Source: Ignavibacteriales bacterium (GTDB lineage Bacteria > Bacteroidota > Ignavibacteria > Ignavibacteriales > Melioribacteraceae). From it: 64,000 bases of DNA. A program made the translations under genes and the position numbers. The stretch lies in contig JACKAB010000008.1 in the NCBI GenBank assembly GCA_020635285.1, positions 310,001 through 374,000 of the forward strand, in the 5' to 3' direction. Positions 40,271 to 50,383 of this stretch are shown one piece after another (the first letter of the stretch is position 1; each line of letters begins with the position of its first letter). The notes beneath the pieces were generated by a model, which worked only from the letters and a program-made list of their open reading frames with translations, did no database searches and was not told the DNA's origin.

Positions 40271-42088
40271 ATGCCACCAATTAAAGATTTCAAAACTATT
40301 CCAGAAATGTTTGACGTAGTTACAAAGACATACGCTAACAATAAAGTCTACTTAAAACATAAAGTCGATGGAAAATTTATTGATATTAATTATAATGAAG
40401 CAAGAGAAATAACCGAGAATCTTGCTCTGGGGCTAGCTTCTTTTGGGGTTAAGCGTGGAGATAAAGTTGCAATTATTGCCGAGAACAGACCTGAGTGGTA
40501 TTATTCGGATTTTGCAATTCTCGGTTTAGGCGCAGTTGATGTTCCGCTTTATCCAATTTCAACTTCCGATAGTATTGAATTTATGCTGAATAATTCTGAA
40601 TCTGTCGGAGTTATTGTTTCAACAAAATTTCAATTAAATAAAGTTTTAAAGATAAGAGCAAAATGTAAGCATCTCAATTTTATTATCAATATGAATAATG
40701 ATAATACAGAAGACGAAGATGGAGTTTATACTTTTAAACAGGTTATAGAAAAAGGAAAAATCTATAAAAATGAACACACTACACATTTTCAAAATAATAT
40801 TGAACTCATAAATGAAAATGATCTTTGTACTATTATTTACACCTCAGGTACAACAGGAGAACCAAAAGGCGTAATGCTCACTCACAAAAATATTTTATCA
40901 AATGTAAAGAGTGCCTGCGAAGTTGTTCTTGTTACAGATAAGGATACATTTTTATCATTTCTCCCTTTAAGTCATATTTTTGAAAGAATGGCGGGATATT
41001 ATTTAGCTACATCTTGTGGATCAACAGTTGCATTTTCAGAAGGCATTGAAAAAATTGCACAAAATATGGGTGAGATAAAACCGACAGTAATGACTGGGGT
41101 TCCAAGACTTTTTGAAAGGATGTACGCGAAAATTAAAAAGAATGTTGAAAAGCAGCCTGAGAAAAAACAAAAAATATTCAGTTGGGCAGTTAATGTTGGA
41201 CAAGAATTTGCCGAACTTAATAGGAATCGAGAACCAATTCCATTTGCATTAAATATTAAACATAAACTTGCAGATAAATTAGTATTTAAAAAACTTAGAG
41301 AAGTTACAGGCGGGAATTTAAGGTTTTTTATTTCAGGCGGTGCTGCACTTGCCAGAGAATTAGGTGTGTTCTTTGAATCAGTAGGAATTTTGGTTTTAGA
41401 AGGTTATGGATTAACTGAGTCTTCTCCGGTAATAACAGTTAACCGAGAAAATGATTATAAATTTGGAAGTGTTGGAAAAACCGTTCCTGGTGTTGAGGTG
41501 AAAATTGCTAATGACGGAGAAATTTTAGCTTTCGGTCCAAATATCATGCAAGGTTATTATAAAAAGAAAAAAGAAACAAACGAGATGATAAAGAACGGTT
41601 GGCTGCATACCGGGGATATTGGAGTTTTTGATGCACAAGGATTTTTGATTATTACAGATCGTAAAAAAAGTTTATTCAAAACTTCCGGCGGAAAATATGT
41701 TGCTCCAACTCCAATTGAGAATTTATTTTTGGGCAGTAAATACATTGATCAGTTTATTATAATTGGAGATAAACGAATGTTCATAAGCGCTTTGGTTGTG
41801 CCGGATTTTGAAGCATTAAGAGAATACGCCGATGCTCATAGAATTCCATATAAAACCAATGAAGATTTAATTAAGCTAAAACAAATAGAAGAAATGATGG
41901 AAAAAGATTTTACTGAATTTCAGAAAAAATTAGCAAGCTTTGAGAAAATTAGAAAGTTCACTTTGTTAGGCAAACAATTCACAATTGAAGATGGCGAAAT
42001 GACTCCATCCTTAAAACTAAAAAGAAAAGTTATTGAAGAACGATATAAAGATTTGATTGAGGATATGTACAAAGGAATTCAAAACTAA
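40271..42088 (+). CDS. Long-chain fatty-acid CoA ligase (AMP-binding)
   Basis: This 605-residue adenylate-forming enzyme activates fatty acids to acyl-CoA. The P-loop YTSGTTGEPKG is at residues 190-200, followed by LPLSHIFERMAGYY, the LEGYGLTESSPV A5 motif and the TGDIG A7 motif, then DRKKSLFKTSGGKYVAP. The FadD15-like long-chain group, common in this phylum, is the best fit. The ATG follows AAGGAGTAAAA. It is monocistronic, ending in a strong terminator. Confidence 0.9.
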   Translation: MPPIKDFKTIPEMFDVVTKTYANNKVYLKHKVDGKFIDINYNEAREITENLALGLASFGVKRGDKVAIIAENRPEWYYSDFAILGLGAVDVPLYPISTSDSIEFMLNNSESVGVIVSTKFQLNKVLKIRAKCKHLNFIINMNNDNTEDEDGVYTFKQVIEKGKIYKNEHTTHFQNNIELINENDLCTIIYTSGTTGEPKGVMLTHKNILSNVKSACEVVLVTDKDTFLSFLPLSHIFERMAGYYLATSCGSTVAFSEGIEKIAQNMGEIKPTVMTGVPRLFERMYAKIKKNVEKQPEKKQKIFSWAVNVGQEFAELNRNREPIPFALNIKHKLADKLVFKKLREVTGGNLRFFISGGAALARELGVFFESVGILVLEGYGLTESSPVITVNRENDYKFGSVGKTVPGVEVKIANDGEILAFGPNIMQGYYKKKKETNEMIKNGWLHTGDIGVFDAQGFLIITDRKKSLFKTSGGKYVAPTPIENLFLGSKYIDQFIIIGDKRMFISALVVPDFEALREYADAHRIPYKTNEDLIKLKQIEEMMEKDFTEFQKKLASFEKIRKFTLLGKQFTIEDGEMTPSLKLKRKVIEERYKDLIEDMYKGIQN

Positions 42089-42115
42089 AAATTATTTATA
42101 AACTGATTAGACTAG

Positions 42116-42145
42116 AAAAATCCCCTAACAAAAGGGGATTTTTTT
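42116..42145 (+). terminator. Rho-independent terminator after acyl-CoA synthetase
   Basis: An 11-bp stem (AAAAATCCCCT 42116-42126 with AGGGGATTTTT 42133-42143) with loop AACAAA is followed by more T. The A-rich side would also make it work on the opposite strand. Confidence 0.92.
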
Positions 42146-42236
42146 ATCGGTCATCCAATAATTAACCCACCTTAAAAAACAAAAATTTGTGTATATTTAG
42201 TAATTATTTTAGAATTCTTTTAGGGAAATTTTTAAA

Positions 42237-44264
42237 TTGGAAAAAGTATTAGTAACATCTGCATTACCATATGCAAATGGACCAATTCATTTGGGCCACT
42301 TGAGTGGGGCATACCTTCCTGCAGATATTTATGTGCGTTATAAAAGATTAAATGGCGATGATATAATTTATGTCTGTGGCTCCGATGAACATGGTGTTCC
42401 AATTACAATTTCTGCGGATAAAGAAAAAGTAAAACCTAATGTTATAATTGACCGCTATCACGAATCAAATAAAAATGCTTTTACAAAATTTGGAATGAGT
42501 TTCGATATTTATTCCAGAACCAGCTTGCCCGTACATCATGAAACTGCTAAAGAATTCTTTACAAGTTTTCATAAAAATAATTTATTAGTTGAGAAAAAAA
42601 CATTGCAATTTTATGATAGTACTGCAAATATGTTTTTGCCCGATCGGTATGTTGAAGGTACATGCCCCAAATGCGGATATGAAGAAGCTCGCTCCGATGA
42701 ATGTGAAAAATGCGGCTCACTCTATGAACCTAATGAATTGATAAATCCAAAGAGTAAAATTAATGGTTCAACACCCGAGTTGAAAGAAACTTCTCACTGG
42801 TATTTTCCTTTGGGAAATTATCAAGAATTTTTGGAAAAATATATTGATGAAATGAACCAAAAATATGGTTGGAAAGATAATGTTCTTCAATATTGCAAAG
42901 GCTGGTTTAAAGATGGTTTAAAAGATAGGGCTGTTACACGAGATTTAGATTGGGGAATTAAAGTTCCGCTTGAAGGTGCTGATGGAAAAGTAATATACGT
43001 TTGGTTTGAAGCAGTACTCGGTTACATCTCAGCAACAAAGAAATTATTTGAAGAACGCGGTAATCCGGAGCTTTGGAAAGACTATTGGCAAAATGAGAAA
43101 ACGAAATATGTCGCATTTATAGGTAAAGATAACATTGTTTTTCATACAATTATTTTCCCAGCAATGTTAAAAGCATGGAATGATAATAATGAAAGTAAAT
43201 TTATTTTTCCGCAAAATGTTCCGGCAAATGAGTTTCTAAATTTTGAGGGGAAAAAGTTTTCAAAATCAAGAGGCTGGGGAATTGATGTTGCAGAATTTTT
43301 AAATTTGTTTCCACCAGATCCTTTGCGGTATACACTTGCCAGTAATTTGCCGGAAAATAAAGACACTGATTTTTACTGGAAAGAATTTCAAGCGAAAAAT
43401 AATAATGAGCTTGCCGATATTTTAGGCAACTTTATAAATCGTACTTTTATTTTTGTGAGCAAACATTTTGATAATTCAGTTCCTGAAAGAAAAAATTTAT
43501 CAGAAATGGACAAAGCAATGGTGGAATTGATAGAATCCTATCCAGCCAAAATTTCCAATCTACTTGAAAATTATAAAGTAAAAGACGCAGTTTTAGAAAT
43601 GATGAATCTTGGCAGAAGCGCTAACAAATATTTTAATGATTCTGAACCTTGGAAATCAATTAAAAGTAACAAGGAAGAATGTGGAACAACTCTCAATATT
43701 TGTCTCCAGGCAATTTATACTTTGGCAGAAATGTTTTCTCCGGTAATTCCTTTTTCAACCGAAAAAGTGTTTAAGATGTTAAATGCCACACAAACTGATT
43801 GGTTAAACAGCGGGAAAAATAATTTGCCTGCCGGGCATAAATTAGGAACATCTGAAATATTATTTACGAAAATTGAAGATGAAGAAATACAAAAGCAGAT
43901 TGATAAACTGCCAGCTGTTATTGAAGAAGAGAAGGATGAAGAAATAACTTATGAGGATTTTCTCAAAACAAAATTGAAAATAGCAAAAATTATTTCAGCA
44001 GAAAAAATTAAAAAGAGTGACAAATTATTAAGATTACAAGTTGAAGTTGGTAAAACTAAAAAGCAAATAATTGCCGGAATTGCTAAAAGTTATCAGCCGG
44101 AGGAATTACTAAATAAAAAAGTGGTAGTTGTGAATAATCTAAAACCTGCAAAACTTTTCGGAGAACTTTCTGAAGGAATGATTTTAGCAGTTGAAGATGC
44201 AAGCGGAAAATTAAATGTTTTATCAGTTGATGAAAATGTTAAATCTGGAACAGAAGTTAGATAA
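42237..44264 (+). CDS. metG: Methionyl-tRNA synthetase
   Basis: The 675-residue class I synthetase has the HIGH-type motif HLGH at 18-21, a four-cysteine zinc knuckle (C143, C146, C156, C159), and the KMSKS-type motif KFSKS at 340-344. A C-terminal Trbp111/EMAP-II-like tRNA-binding domain is present at about 575-675 (LKIAKIISAEKIKKSDKLL, then KQIIAGIA and GMILA). This is the long MetG1 architecture. The start is TTG 42237, set by MEKVLVTSALPYANGPIH. A methyltransferase gene begins 6 bases after it. Confidence 0.97.
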   Translation: MEKVLVTSALPYANGPIHLGHLSGAYLPADIYVRYKRLNGDDIIYVCGSDEHGVPITISADKEKVKPNVIIDRYHESNKNAFTKFGMSFDIYSRTSLPVHHETAKEFFTSFHKNNLLVEKKTLQFYDSTANMFLPDRYVEGTCPKCGYEEARSDECEKCGSLYEPNELINPKSKINGSTPELKETSHWYFPLGNYQEFLEKYIDEMNQKYGWKDNVLQYCKGWFKDGLKDRAVTRDLDWGIKVPLEGADGKVIYVWFEAVLGYISATKKLFEERGNPELWKDYWQNEKTKYVAFIGKDNIVFHTIIFPAMLKAWNDNNESKFIFPQNVPANEFLNFEGKKFSKSRGWGIDVAEFLNLFPPDPLRYTLASNLPENKDTDFYWKEFQAKNNNELADILGNFINRTFIFVSKHFDNSVPERKNLSEMDKAMVELIESYPAKISNLLENYKVKDAVLEMMNLGRSANKYFNDSEPWKSIKSNKEECGTTLNICLQAIYTLAEMFSPVIPFSTEKVFKMLNATQTDWLNSGKNNLPAGHKLGTSEILFTKIEDEEIQKQIDKLPAVIEEEKDEEITYEDFLKTKLKIAKIISAEKIKKSDKLLRLQVEVGKTKKQIIAGIAKSYQPEELLNKKVVVVNNLKPAKLFGELSEGMILAVEDASGKLNVLSVDENVKSGTEVR

Positions 44265-44270
44265 TCTTTG

Positions 44271-45215
44271 ATGAAAGAAAAGAGCATTTCAAAACAAAAT
44301 AGAACCTTAAGAATTGATGAGATTGAGCAGAAAAGATTATCAACAAAATTATTAAAAATTAATTCTGAAATTTCCGTAAAACAATTACAGAACAAAATTA
44401 TCAATCAAGACCTATTTGAAGTAATAAAATATTTACCTAATAATTTTGTCGATTTATTATTTATTGATCCACCTTATAATTTAAGTAAAACTTTTAATTC
44501 CAATAAATTCACAAAAAAAACTATTGATGAATATACTGACTGGCTTGATAATTTAATTAAGCAGCTTATTAAAATCCTAAAACCAAATAGCTCAATATAT
44601 GTTTGCGGTGATTGGCTTTCTTCAACATCAATTCATATTGTTTTGAATAAATATTTCAAAGTAAAAAACCGGATAACTTGGGAACGGGAAAAAGGTAGGG
44701 GTGCAAAAACAAATTGGAAAAACTCGACAGAAGATATTTGGTTCTGCACTAATTCCGATGATTACACTTTTAATATTGATGAGGTAAAGTTAAAACGTAA
44801 AGTACTGGCTCCTTATAAAGAAAATGGCAATCCAAAAGATTGGGAAAATGATTTAGATGGAAATTTTAGGCTTACGCATCCATCCAATATTTGGACGGAC
44901 ATTACAATTCCGTTTTGGTCGATGCCCGAAAATACAGAGCATCCAACACAAAAGCCAGAAAAGTTGATGGCAAAAATAATTATGGCAAGCAGTAAAAAAG
45001 AGGATATTATTTTTGATCCATTTTTGGGTTCAGGTACCACTGCTGTTGTTGCAAAAAAACTTTCGCGTAAATTTGTTGGAGTTGAACTTGATGAAAAATT
45101 TGCAGCCCTAGCAATAAAAAGATTAGAAACAGCTGAAATAAATAAATCAATTCAAGGCTATAAAGAGGGTGTTTTTTGGGAACGTAATACACTAAGCATG
45201 CAAAATAAAAAATGA
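44271..45215 (+). CDS. Site-specific DNA methyltransferase (N6-adenine/N4-cytosine, beta-class)
   Basis: The 314-residue protein has catalytic motif IV as DPPYNL near the N-terminal third and the AdoMet-binding motif FDPFLGSGTTAVVAKKL followed by FVGVELDE near the C-terminus. The order IV before I marks a beta-class amino-methyltransferase (PF01555 type); DPPYNL is most often seen in N6-adenine enzymes. No restriction endonuclease gene lies next to it, so it looks solitary and may be regulatory. It may be co-transcribed with metG. The ATG at 44271 is preferred over an in-frame TTG one codon upstream. The recognition site is unknown. Confidence 0.88.
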   Translation: MKEKSISKQNRTLRIDEIEQKRLSTKLLKINSEISVKQLQNKIINQDLFEVIKYLPNNFVDLLFIDPPYNLSKTFNSNKFTKKTIDEYTDWLDNLIKQLIKILKPNSSIYVCGDWLSSTSIHIVLNKYFKVKNRITWEREKGRGAKTNWKNSTEDIWFCTNSDDYTFNIDEVKLKRKVLAPYKENGNPKDWENDLDGNFRLTHPSNIWTDITIPFWSMPENTEHPTQKPEKLMAKIIMASSKKEDIIFDPFLGSGTTAVVAKKLSRKFVGVELDEKFAALAIKRLETAEINKSIQGYKEGVFWERNTLSMQNKK

Positions 45216-45342
45216 ATAGAAGCACAGTACTTAGATTTTAATTTATATATGTTAAAAACAACATTCACATTACCTTGATTTTATAAGACACAATAACTAA
45301 CATTCAAAGCTAAATTAAAAATATTTTTCGGAGGATTTCTTA

Positions 45343-47316
45343 ATGGTAAAAAAGTTCATTTATAGTTTTCTTGCAATACTTGCATTATTTGCAGTTTCTT
45401 GTTCACCTAAACATTCAGAAATAATTGTTGCAGAGTACGGTAATAACGATATTAAAATGCAAGAGTTTGAGGATGCTTATGCAAAAAATGTTGGTAGTGT
45501 AGAAGCAGCAAAAAAAGATTCCGTTGCTGAATTAGATAAATTTTTGAATTTATATGTAAACTTCAAAATGAAATTACGCGATGCAGAAGTTAGAGCTTTA
45601 GATAATGATCCCGAAATTAAAAAAGAACTTGAAGATTATAGAAAGTCGATTGGAGTCAGTTATTTATTAGAGAAAGAGCTTGTTGAAAAAGGATTACACG
45701 ATCTTTATAATAAAAGAGCGGATGAACTTAGAGTTAGCCATTTGCTAATCAGAACAGAGAAAATTTCTGATGAAGAAGCAAAAGCAAAGGCTGATGAAAT
45801 AATTGCCAGAATCAAAAATGGTGCAAGTTTTGAAGAAGAAGTTAAGGCAAATTCGGATGATACTTTTTCCAAAGAAAATGGTGGTGATATTTATTATATC
45901 ACAGCAGGAAATATTCTTCCCGCATTTGAAGATTTAGCTTATAATACAAAAGTTGGAGAAGTAAATCTAACACCGCTTAAAACCCAATACGGTTATCATA
46001 TTTTAAAAGTTACAGATCGCAGAAAAAGAATTCCCCAAATTCAAGCAAGCCATATTTTAATATCAAAAAAGCAAGAAGCTAATGATTCTTCTAATGCAGC
46101 AGCCCTTGCTTTAGCCAAAGATATTTTAGAACGAATTAAAAAAGGTGAAGATTTTGCAACTTTGGCAAAAGAATATTCTGAGGATCCCGGTTCCAAAGAA
46201 GTGGGCGGAGATTTAGGATTTTTTAGTAGAAGACAAATGGTTCAGCCTTTTGATGAAGCCGCTTTTAACCTTCAAGTTGGGGAAGTTTCCGACATTGTGG
46301 AAACAAAATTTGGTTATCACATAATTAAGCAAACTGGAAGAAAGGAGTATGCAAGTTTTGATGATGAAAAACAAAACATAAAAGATATTTTTGAAAAAAC
46401 CAGACGAAAAATTGAATACGATAAATTGTTAGAACAATATGCAGCAAAATTAAATTATATAGCTAATGATGCAAATATCAAGGAAATTATTTCTAACTCA
46501 GATTCTACTCTTTTGAACGACAACTATTGGGAATCAGAGCTTCATAATAATTATGGTAGTAAAGAAATATTTACCATTGATAATAAGCCGTATAGTTTTG
46601 ACAGTTTAGTTTCTTATACAATGTTGGATCCTAAAACAGCGAATAATGTTTTAAACGGAACATCAATAAGTAATTTTATAAACAAATTTAAAGAAGATAA
46701 AGTCTTTGAGGTTGAAGCAGATAAAAAATTAAGTACCAATGTTGAATTTAATAAACTTATGCAAGACTATAAAAATGGGATATTAATTTTCAAACTTCAA
46801 GAAAGTGAAATCTGGAATAAGATGGCAATGGATTCTGTTGCCATTAAAAATTTATATGAGCAAACCAAAGAAAGTTACACACTTCCAGATAGAGTGCAAT
46901 TTTTAGAATTGTATGCAACAAAAGATTCTATAATTGAAAATTATATGGATAAATTAAAAAGTGGAACGCCATTTGAAGAATTAATGCGAGAACAAAAAGA
47001 TAGAGCTGAAACAAAAAGTTATAAAAATGAATTGAAAGAAGTTGGCAGTAACTTAGTTGCCACCGCAGCATTTAAATTGAATAACGAAGGAGATCATTCC
47101 GGAATCATCAAGGGTGATAAAGGTTTTAGCATTGTTCAACTTGTAAAAAAAGATCCCGCTCGTATTAAAACTTTTGATGAAGCAAGAGCAGAAGTAACAA
47201 GTGCGTATCAAGATATTGAAAGCGCTAATCTTGAAAATGAGTATATTGCAAGGTTAAGAAAGACTTATGAACCAAAAGTATTTTATGATGAATTGCAGAA
47301 TGCATTTAAAAATTAG
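45343..47316 (+). CDS. Lipoprotein peptidyl-prolyl isomerase with PpiC/parvulin repeats
   Basis: The 657-residue product has a lipoprotein signal peptide with lipobox AVSC (Cys20), an N-terminal SurA-like helical segment, then two parvulin (PpiC) domains at about 127-225 ([10 protein letters not shown] to YGYHILKV) and 231-332 ([10 protein letters not shown] to FGYHIIKQ). A third, degraded parvulin-like unit is suggested at about 515-625. It should be a periplasmic, membrane-anchored foldase for outer-membrane proteins. TCGGAGG precedes the ATG. It is the first of three overlapping or adjacent foldase genes. Confidence 0.9.
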   Translation: MVKKFIYSFLAILALFAVSCSPKHSEIIVAEYGNNDIKMQEFEDAYAKNVGSVEAAKKDSVAELDKFLNLYVNFKMKLRDAEVRALDNDPEIKKELEDYRKSIGVSYLLEKELVEKGLHDLYNKRADELRVSHLLIRTEKISDEEAKAKADEIIARIKNGASFEEEVKANSDDTFSKENGGDIYYITAGNILPAFEDLAYNTKVGEVNLTPLKTQYGYHILKVTDRRKRIPQIQASHILISKKQEANDSSNAAALALAKDILERIKKGEDFATLAKEYSEDPGSKEVGGDLGFFSRRQMVQPFDEAAFNLQVGEVSDIVETKFGYHIIKQTGRKEYASFDDEKQNIKDIFEKTRRKIEYDKLLEQYAAKLNYIANDANIKEIISNSDSTLLNDNYWESELHNNYGSKEIFTIDNKPYSFDSLVSYTMLDPKTANNVLNGTSISNFINKFKEDKVFEVEADKKLSTNVEFNKLMQDYKNGILIFKLQESEIWNKMAMDSVAIKNLYEQTKESYTLPDRVQFLELYATKDSIIENYMDKLKSGTPFEELMREQKDRAETKSYKNELKEVGSNLVATAAFKLNNEGDHSGIIKGDKGFSIVQLVKKDPARIKTFDEARAEVTSAYQDIESANLENEYIARLRKTYEPKVFYDELQNAFKN

Positions 47317-48103
47317 TTTATTTTTATCAGCTTTAGCAATTGTTGCATGCGATAATACCGCTGAACAAAAAGAAACAATTATTGCACAAGTTGGTAACAG
47401 TCGGCTTACTAAATCTGAACTTAATTTGTCTTTAAAAAGTAATATAGGTTCTAAAAAGTATAAAGATGAGTTTATTAAAGAATGGATTGAGACCGAAATT
47501 TTGTATCAGTTGGCCGAGGAAGATCAACTTTTAAATTATGAAAACTATGATAGGATAATATCTGAGTCAAAAAAAGAACTAGCTGCTGCTATCTCAATTA
47601 ATAATTACTTAGAGCAGCATCCAGTAATCTATAACGATTCGGTTTTGGTAAGCTTTTTTTCTCAAAACAAAGATGATTATAGTTCTAAAACAGATGCTTA
47701 CATTCTAAATCTTGTTATATTTAAAGATGAAGAAAGTGCAATAAAATTTAGAAATAACGCCATTGAAGAAAATTGGGATGATGCAATAAAGTCATTTTCT
47801 GGCAATACAGCATTGGTTGAAGAAGGAATGAATAAAGTTTATAAATTCTCTCAGATACAATCTAAAAAGCTATTAAGAATATTAAATGAACTTTATAAAG
47901 AAGAAATAAGTTTGGTTGTTCAAACGGAACTAAATGATTTTGTTGTTGTTCAAATGATTGATAAAATCAATAGGGATAGTGTTCCGCAATTTAATTACGT
48001 AAAAGATCAAGTTCAAGAAAGTTATATAATTTACAATCAGAGAGAAATGGTTAGGAATTTTTTAGATAGTTTAATTACGGAAAAGAAAGTAAAAGTATTT
48101 TAA
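47300..48103 (+). CDS. SurA-N-like periplasmic lipoprotein
   Basis: The 267-residue product starts at ATG 47300, inside the end of the preceding gene, and reads [19 protein letters not shown], a clean lipoprotein signal (Cys17). The following [17 protein letters not shown] resembles the N-terminal chaperone segment of SurA/PpiD. I see no clear parvulin domain, so it is likely a chaperone-only member. The 17-base overlap with the upstream gene and the 9-base gap to surA suggest one operon. An upstream in-frame start would spoil the signal peptide. Confidence 0.78.
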   Translation: MHLKISLFLSALAIVACDNTAEQKETIIAQVGNSRLTKSELNLSLKSNIGSKKYKDEFIKEWIETEILYQLAEEDQLLNYENYDRIISESKKELAAAISINNYLEQHPVIYNDSVLVSFFSQNKDDYSSKTDAYILNLVIFKDEESAIKFRNNAIEENWDDAIKSFSGNTALVEEGMNKVYKFSQIQSKKLLRILNELYKEEISLVVQTELNDFVVVQMIDKINRDSVPQFNYVKDQVQESYIIYNQREMVRNFLDSLITEKKVKVF

Positions 48104-48112
48104 GGAAAATTG

Positions 48113-49384
48113 ATGAAAAAAGTTTTAAGTCTATTGATGTTTGTTTTTTTTGTAAACATAAGTGCTCAAGAAGTTATTGATAAAATAATTGCAGTAGTAG
48201 GTGATGAAATAATTTTAAACTCTGAGTTGGAATTTCAAGTTGGCATGTATGCTGCTCAAAGAAAATTGGATTCTACTAGTCCCGAATTAAAAAAAGAACT
48301 TCTTAATAAATTGATTGAAGATAAATTGATGTACGAACAATCATTATTAGATTCTATAGAAGTTTCTGATGATGATGTTAATCGCCAATTGGAGCAAGTT
48401 ATTTCCTACTACACTCAACAATACGGTTCGCAAGAGCGGTTGGAAGAAGCATATGGAATGAGTGTTGAGAAAATTAAGCGAGAAATGAAGGAAGATACTC
48501 GAAAAAACTTAATGGCAGAAATGTTGAAAAATCAAAAGTTTGCTAAAATTGATGTAACCCGCAGAGAGGTTAATCAGTTTTATGAAACATATAAAGATTC
48601 CTTGGGATTAGTTGCTGAAAAATTTGAGATAGCCCATATTTTTATTAATCCAAAATCAACGGATAAATTAAAAAAGAAAGCAAAAGCTTTTGCGCAAAGT
48701 TTAAGAGACTCAATAGCCAATGGAGCTGATTTTGATGAACTTGCTAAAAAGAACTCAGATGATGTTGGAAGTGCAAAAGCTGGTGGAGATTTAGGATTTG
48801 TTAAACGAGGTGTGTTTTATCCGGAATTTGAATCAGCTGCATTTGGATTAAAAGAAGGAGAACTTTCTCAAGTTATTGAATCTCCGGTCGGTTTCCATGT
48901 TATTGAATTAATCGAAAAAAGGGGGGAGTCAATTAGAGCCCGTCACATTCTTGTGAAACCTAAAAGTGATGATGCAGCAGATTTGAAAGCAATTGAAGAG
49001 CTTACCGATATTAGAGATAGTGTGATTAGTAATAAAAATAATTTTAGTTATTATGCATCTAAATTTAGTAATGATAAAGAAACAGCAAAATTTGGCGGAG
49101 CTTTGGGTACTTTTGAAGCGGGACAACTTGAAAAATCTATGCTTGATCAAGTTTATAAAATGAAAGAAGGAGATATTAGCTTTCCAAAAAGGCTTGACGT
49201 TGGCAATGGTGAATATGGATTTCATATAATTAAGTTGCTTAAAAGAATTCCTGAGCATAAGCCAACTCTAGAAACTGATTTTAACGAAATCAAAAAAATT
49301 ACAGAATTTAGAAAGCGAGAAAAACTTTATAAAGATTGGGTTGCTGAAATGAAAGATAAAATATACTGGGAAATTAGGATTTAA
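48113..49384 (+). CDS. surA: Periplasmic peptidyl-prolyl isomerase SurA
   Basis: This 423-residue protein has a Sec signal peptide (MKKVLSLLMFVFFVNISAQ) and begins the mature part with EVIDKIIAVVGDEIILNSELE, the SurA_N hallmark. Two parvulin domains follow at about 165-265 (EIAHIFINPKS to VGFHVIELIE) and 272-380 (RARHILVKPKS to YGFHIIKLLK). SurA chaperones unfolded outer-membrane proteins to the BAM complex. ATG 48113 is preferred over an in-frame TTG one codon upstream because of the spacing from AAGGAAAA. A MoxR gene starts 3 bases after its stop. Confidence 0.93.
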   Translation: MKKVLSLLMFVFFVNISAQEVIDKIIAVVGDEIILNSELEFQVGMYAAQRKLDSTSPELKKELLNKLIEDKLMYEQSLLDSIEVSDDDVNRQLEQVISYYTQQYGSQERLEEAYGMSVEKIKREMKEDTRKNLMAEMLKNQKFAKIDVTRREVNQFYETYKDSLGLVAEKFEIAHIFINPKSTDKLKKKAKAFAQSLRDSIANGADFDELAKKNSDDVGSAKAGGDLGFVKRGVFYPEFESAAFGLKEGELSQVIESPVGFHVIELIEKRGESIRARHILVKPKSDDAADLKAIEELTDIRDSVISNKNNFSYYASKFSNDKETAKFGGALGTFEAGQLEKSMLDQVYKMKEGDISFPKRLDVGNGEYGFHIIKLLKRIPEHKPTLETDFNEIKKITEFRKREKLYKDWVAEMKDKIYWEIRI

Positions 49385-49387
49385 ATT

Positions 49388-50380
49388 TTGGACAATAATA
49401 AAAGTTATGATGATGTAGAATTGGTTCAACTTCTTCAAAAATCTATTAAAGAAGTTAAAACAGAAATTTCTAAAGTAATAGTTGGACAAGAAGAAACAAT
49501 TGATAATCTTCTTACTTCATTATTGGCCCGCGGTCATTGTATGCTTGTGGGTGTGCCGGGCTTAGCAAAAACTCTTCTCATCAAAACCCTTTCTGAAGTA
49601 TTGGATTTAGATTTTAACAGAATTCAATTCACGCCAGATTTAATGCCGAGTGATATTACAGGAACTGAAATTCTTGAAGAAGATCAAACAACTAAGAAAC
49701 GAGACTTTAAATTTATTAAAGGTCCAATTTTTGCCAACATAATTCTTGCAGATGAAATAAATCGAACACCACCCAAAACTCAATCTGCACTTCTTGAAGC
49801 AATGCAAGAACAAAACGTAACTGCGGCAGGAAGAAAATATAATCTACCAAATCCTTTCTTTGTGCTAGCGACTCAGAATCCAATTGAGCAAGAGGGAACT
49901 TATCCCTTACCAGAAGCCCAGCTTGATCGATTTATGTTTAATCTATGGTTAGACTATCCGAGCTTTGATGAAGAGGTGCAAATTATTAAGCAAACAACAA
50001 GCAGTAGAAAAATTAGTTTAGAAAAGAAATTACCAAATAATCAAATATTGGCATTTCAAGATTTGGTAAGGCGAGTTCCGGTTGCGGATAATGTTATTCA
50101 ATATGCGGTTAATGCAGTTAAACTATCCCGCCCAACAAACGAAAATTCCTTAAAAGAAATTAAAGAATTAATAAGTTGGGGAGCTGGACCAAGAGCCTCG
50201 CAGTATTTAATTTTAGCTGCAAAAACTTATTCAATTTTAGATGGAAGATACACACCGGAAATTGATGATGTGAAGCGAGCATTAATTCCGGTATTGCGTC
50301 ACAGAATTATTCCAAGTTTTAATGCAGAAGCAGAAGGTATAACTTCTATTGATATAATTAACAAATTAATTACAAAATAA
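49388..50380 (+). CDS. MoxR-family AAA+ ATPase
   Basis: The 330-residue product is a MoxR-type AAA+ protein: Walker A GVPGLAKT at 55-62, Walker B ILADEINR, and the family block KTQSALLEAMQEQNVTAAG followed by FVLATQNPIEQEGTYPLPEAQLDRF. MoxR ATPases act as chaperones in metal-centre or complex assembly, usually beside vWA-domain genes. None is seen here; instead it lies 3 bases after surA and just before an M23 peptidase, so it may act on the cell envelope. The start is a TTG. Confidence 0.92.
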   Translation: MDNNKSYDDVELVQLLQKSIKEVKTEISKVIVGQEETIDNLLTSLLARGHCMLVGVPGLAKTLLIKTLSEVLDLDFNRIQFTPDLMPSDITGTEILEEDQTTKKRDFKFIKGPIFANIILADEINRTPPKTQSALLEAMQEQNVTAAGRKYNLPNPFFVLATQNPIEQEGTYPLPEAQLDRFMFNLWLDYPSFDEEVQIIKQTTSSRKISLEKKLPNNQILAFQDLVRRVPVADNVIQYAVNAVKLSRPTNENSLKEIKELISWGAGPRASQYLILAAKTYSILDGRYTPEIDDVKRALIPVLRHRIIPSFNAEAEGITSIDIINKLITK

Positions 50381-50383
50381 TTC

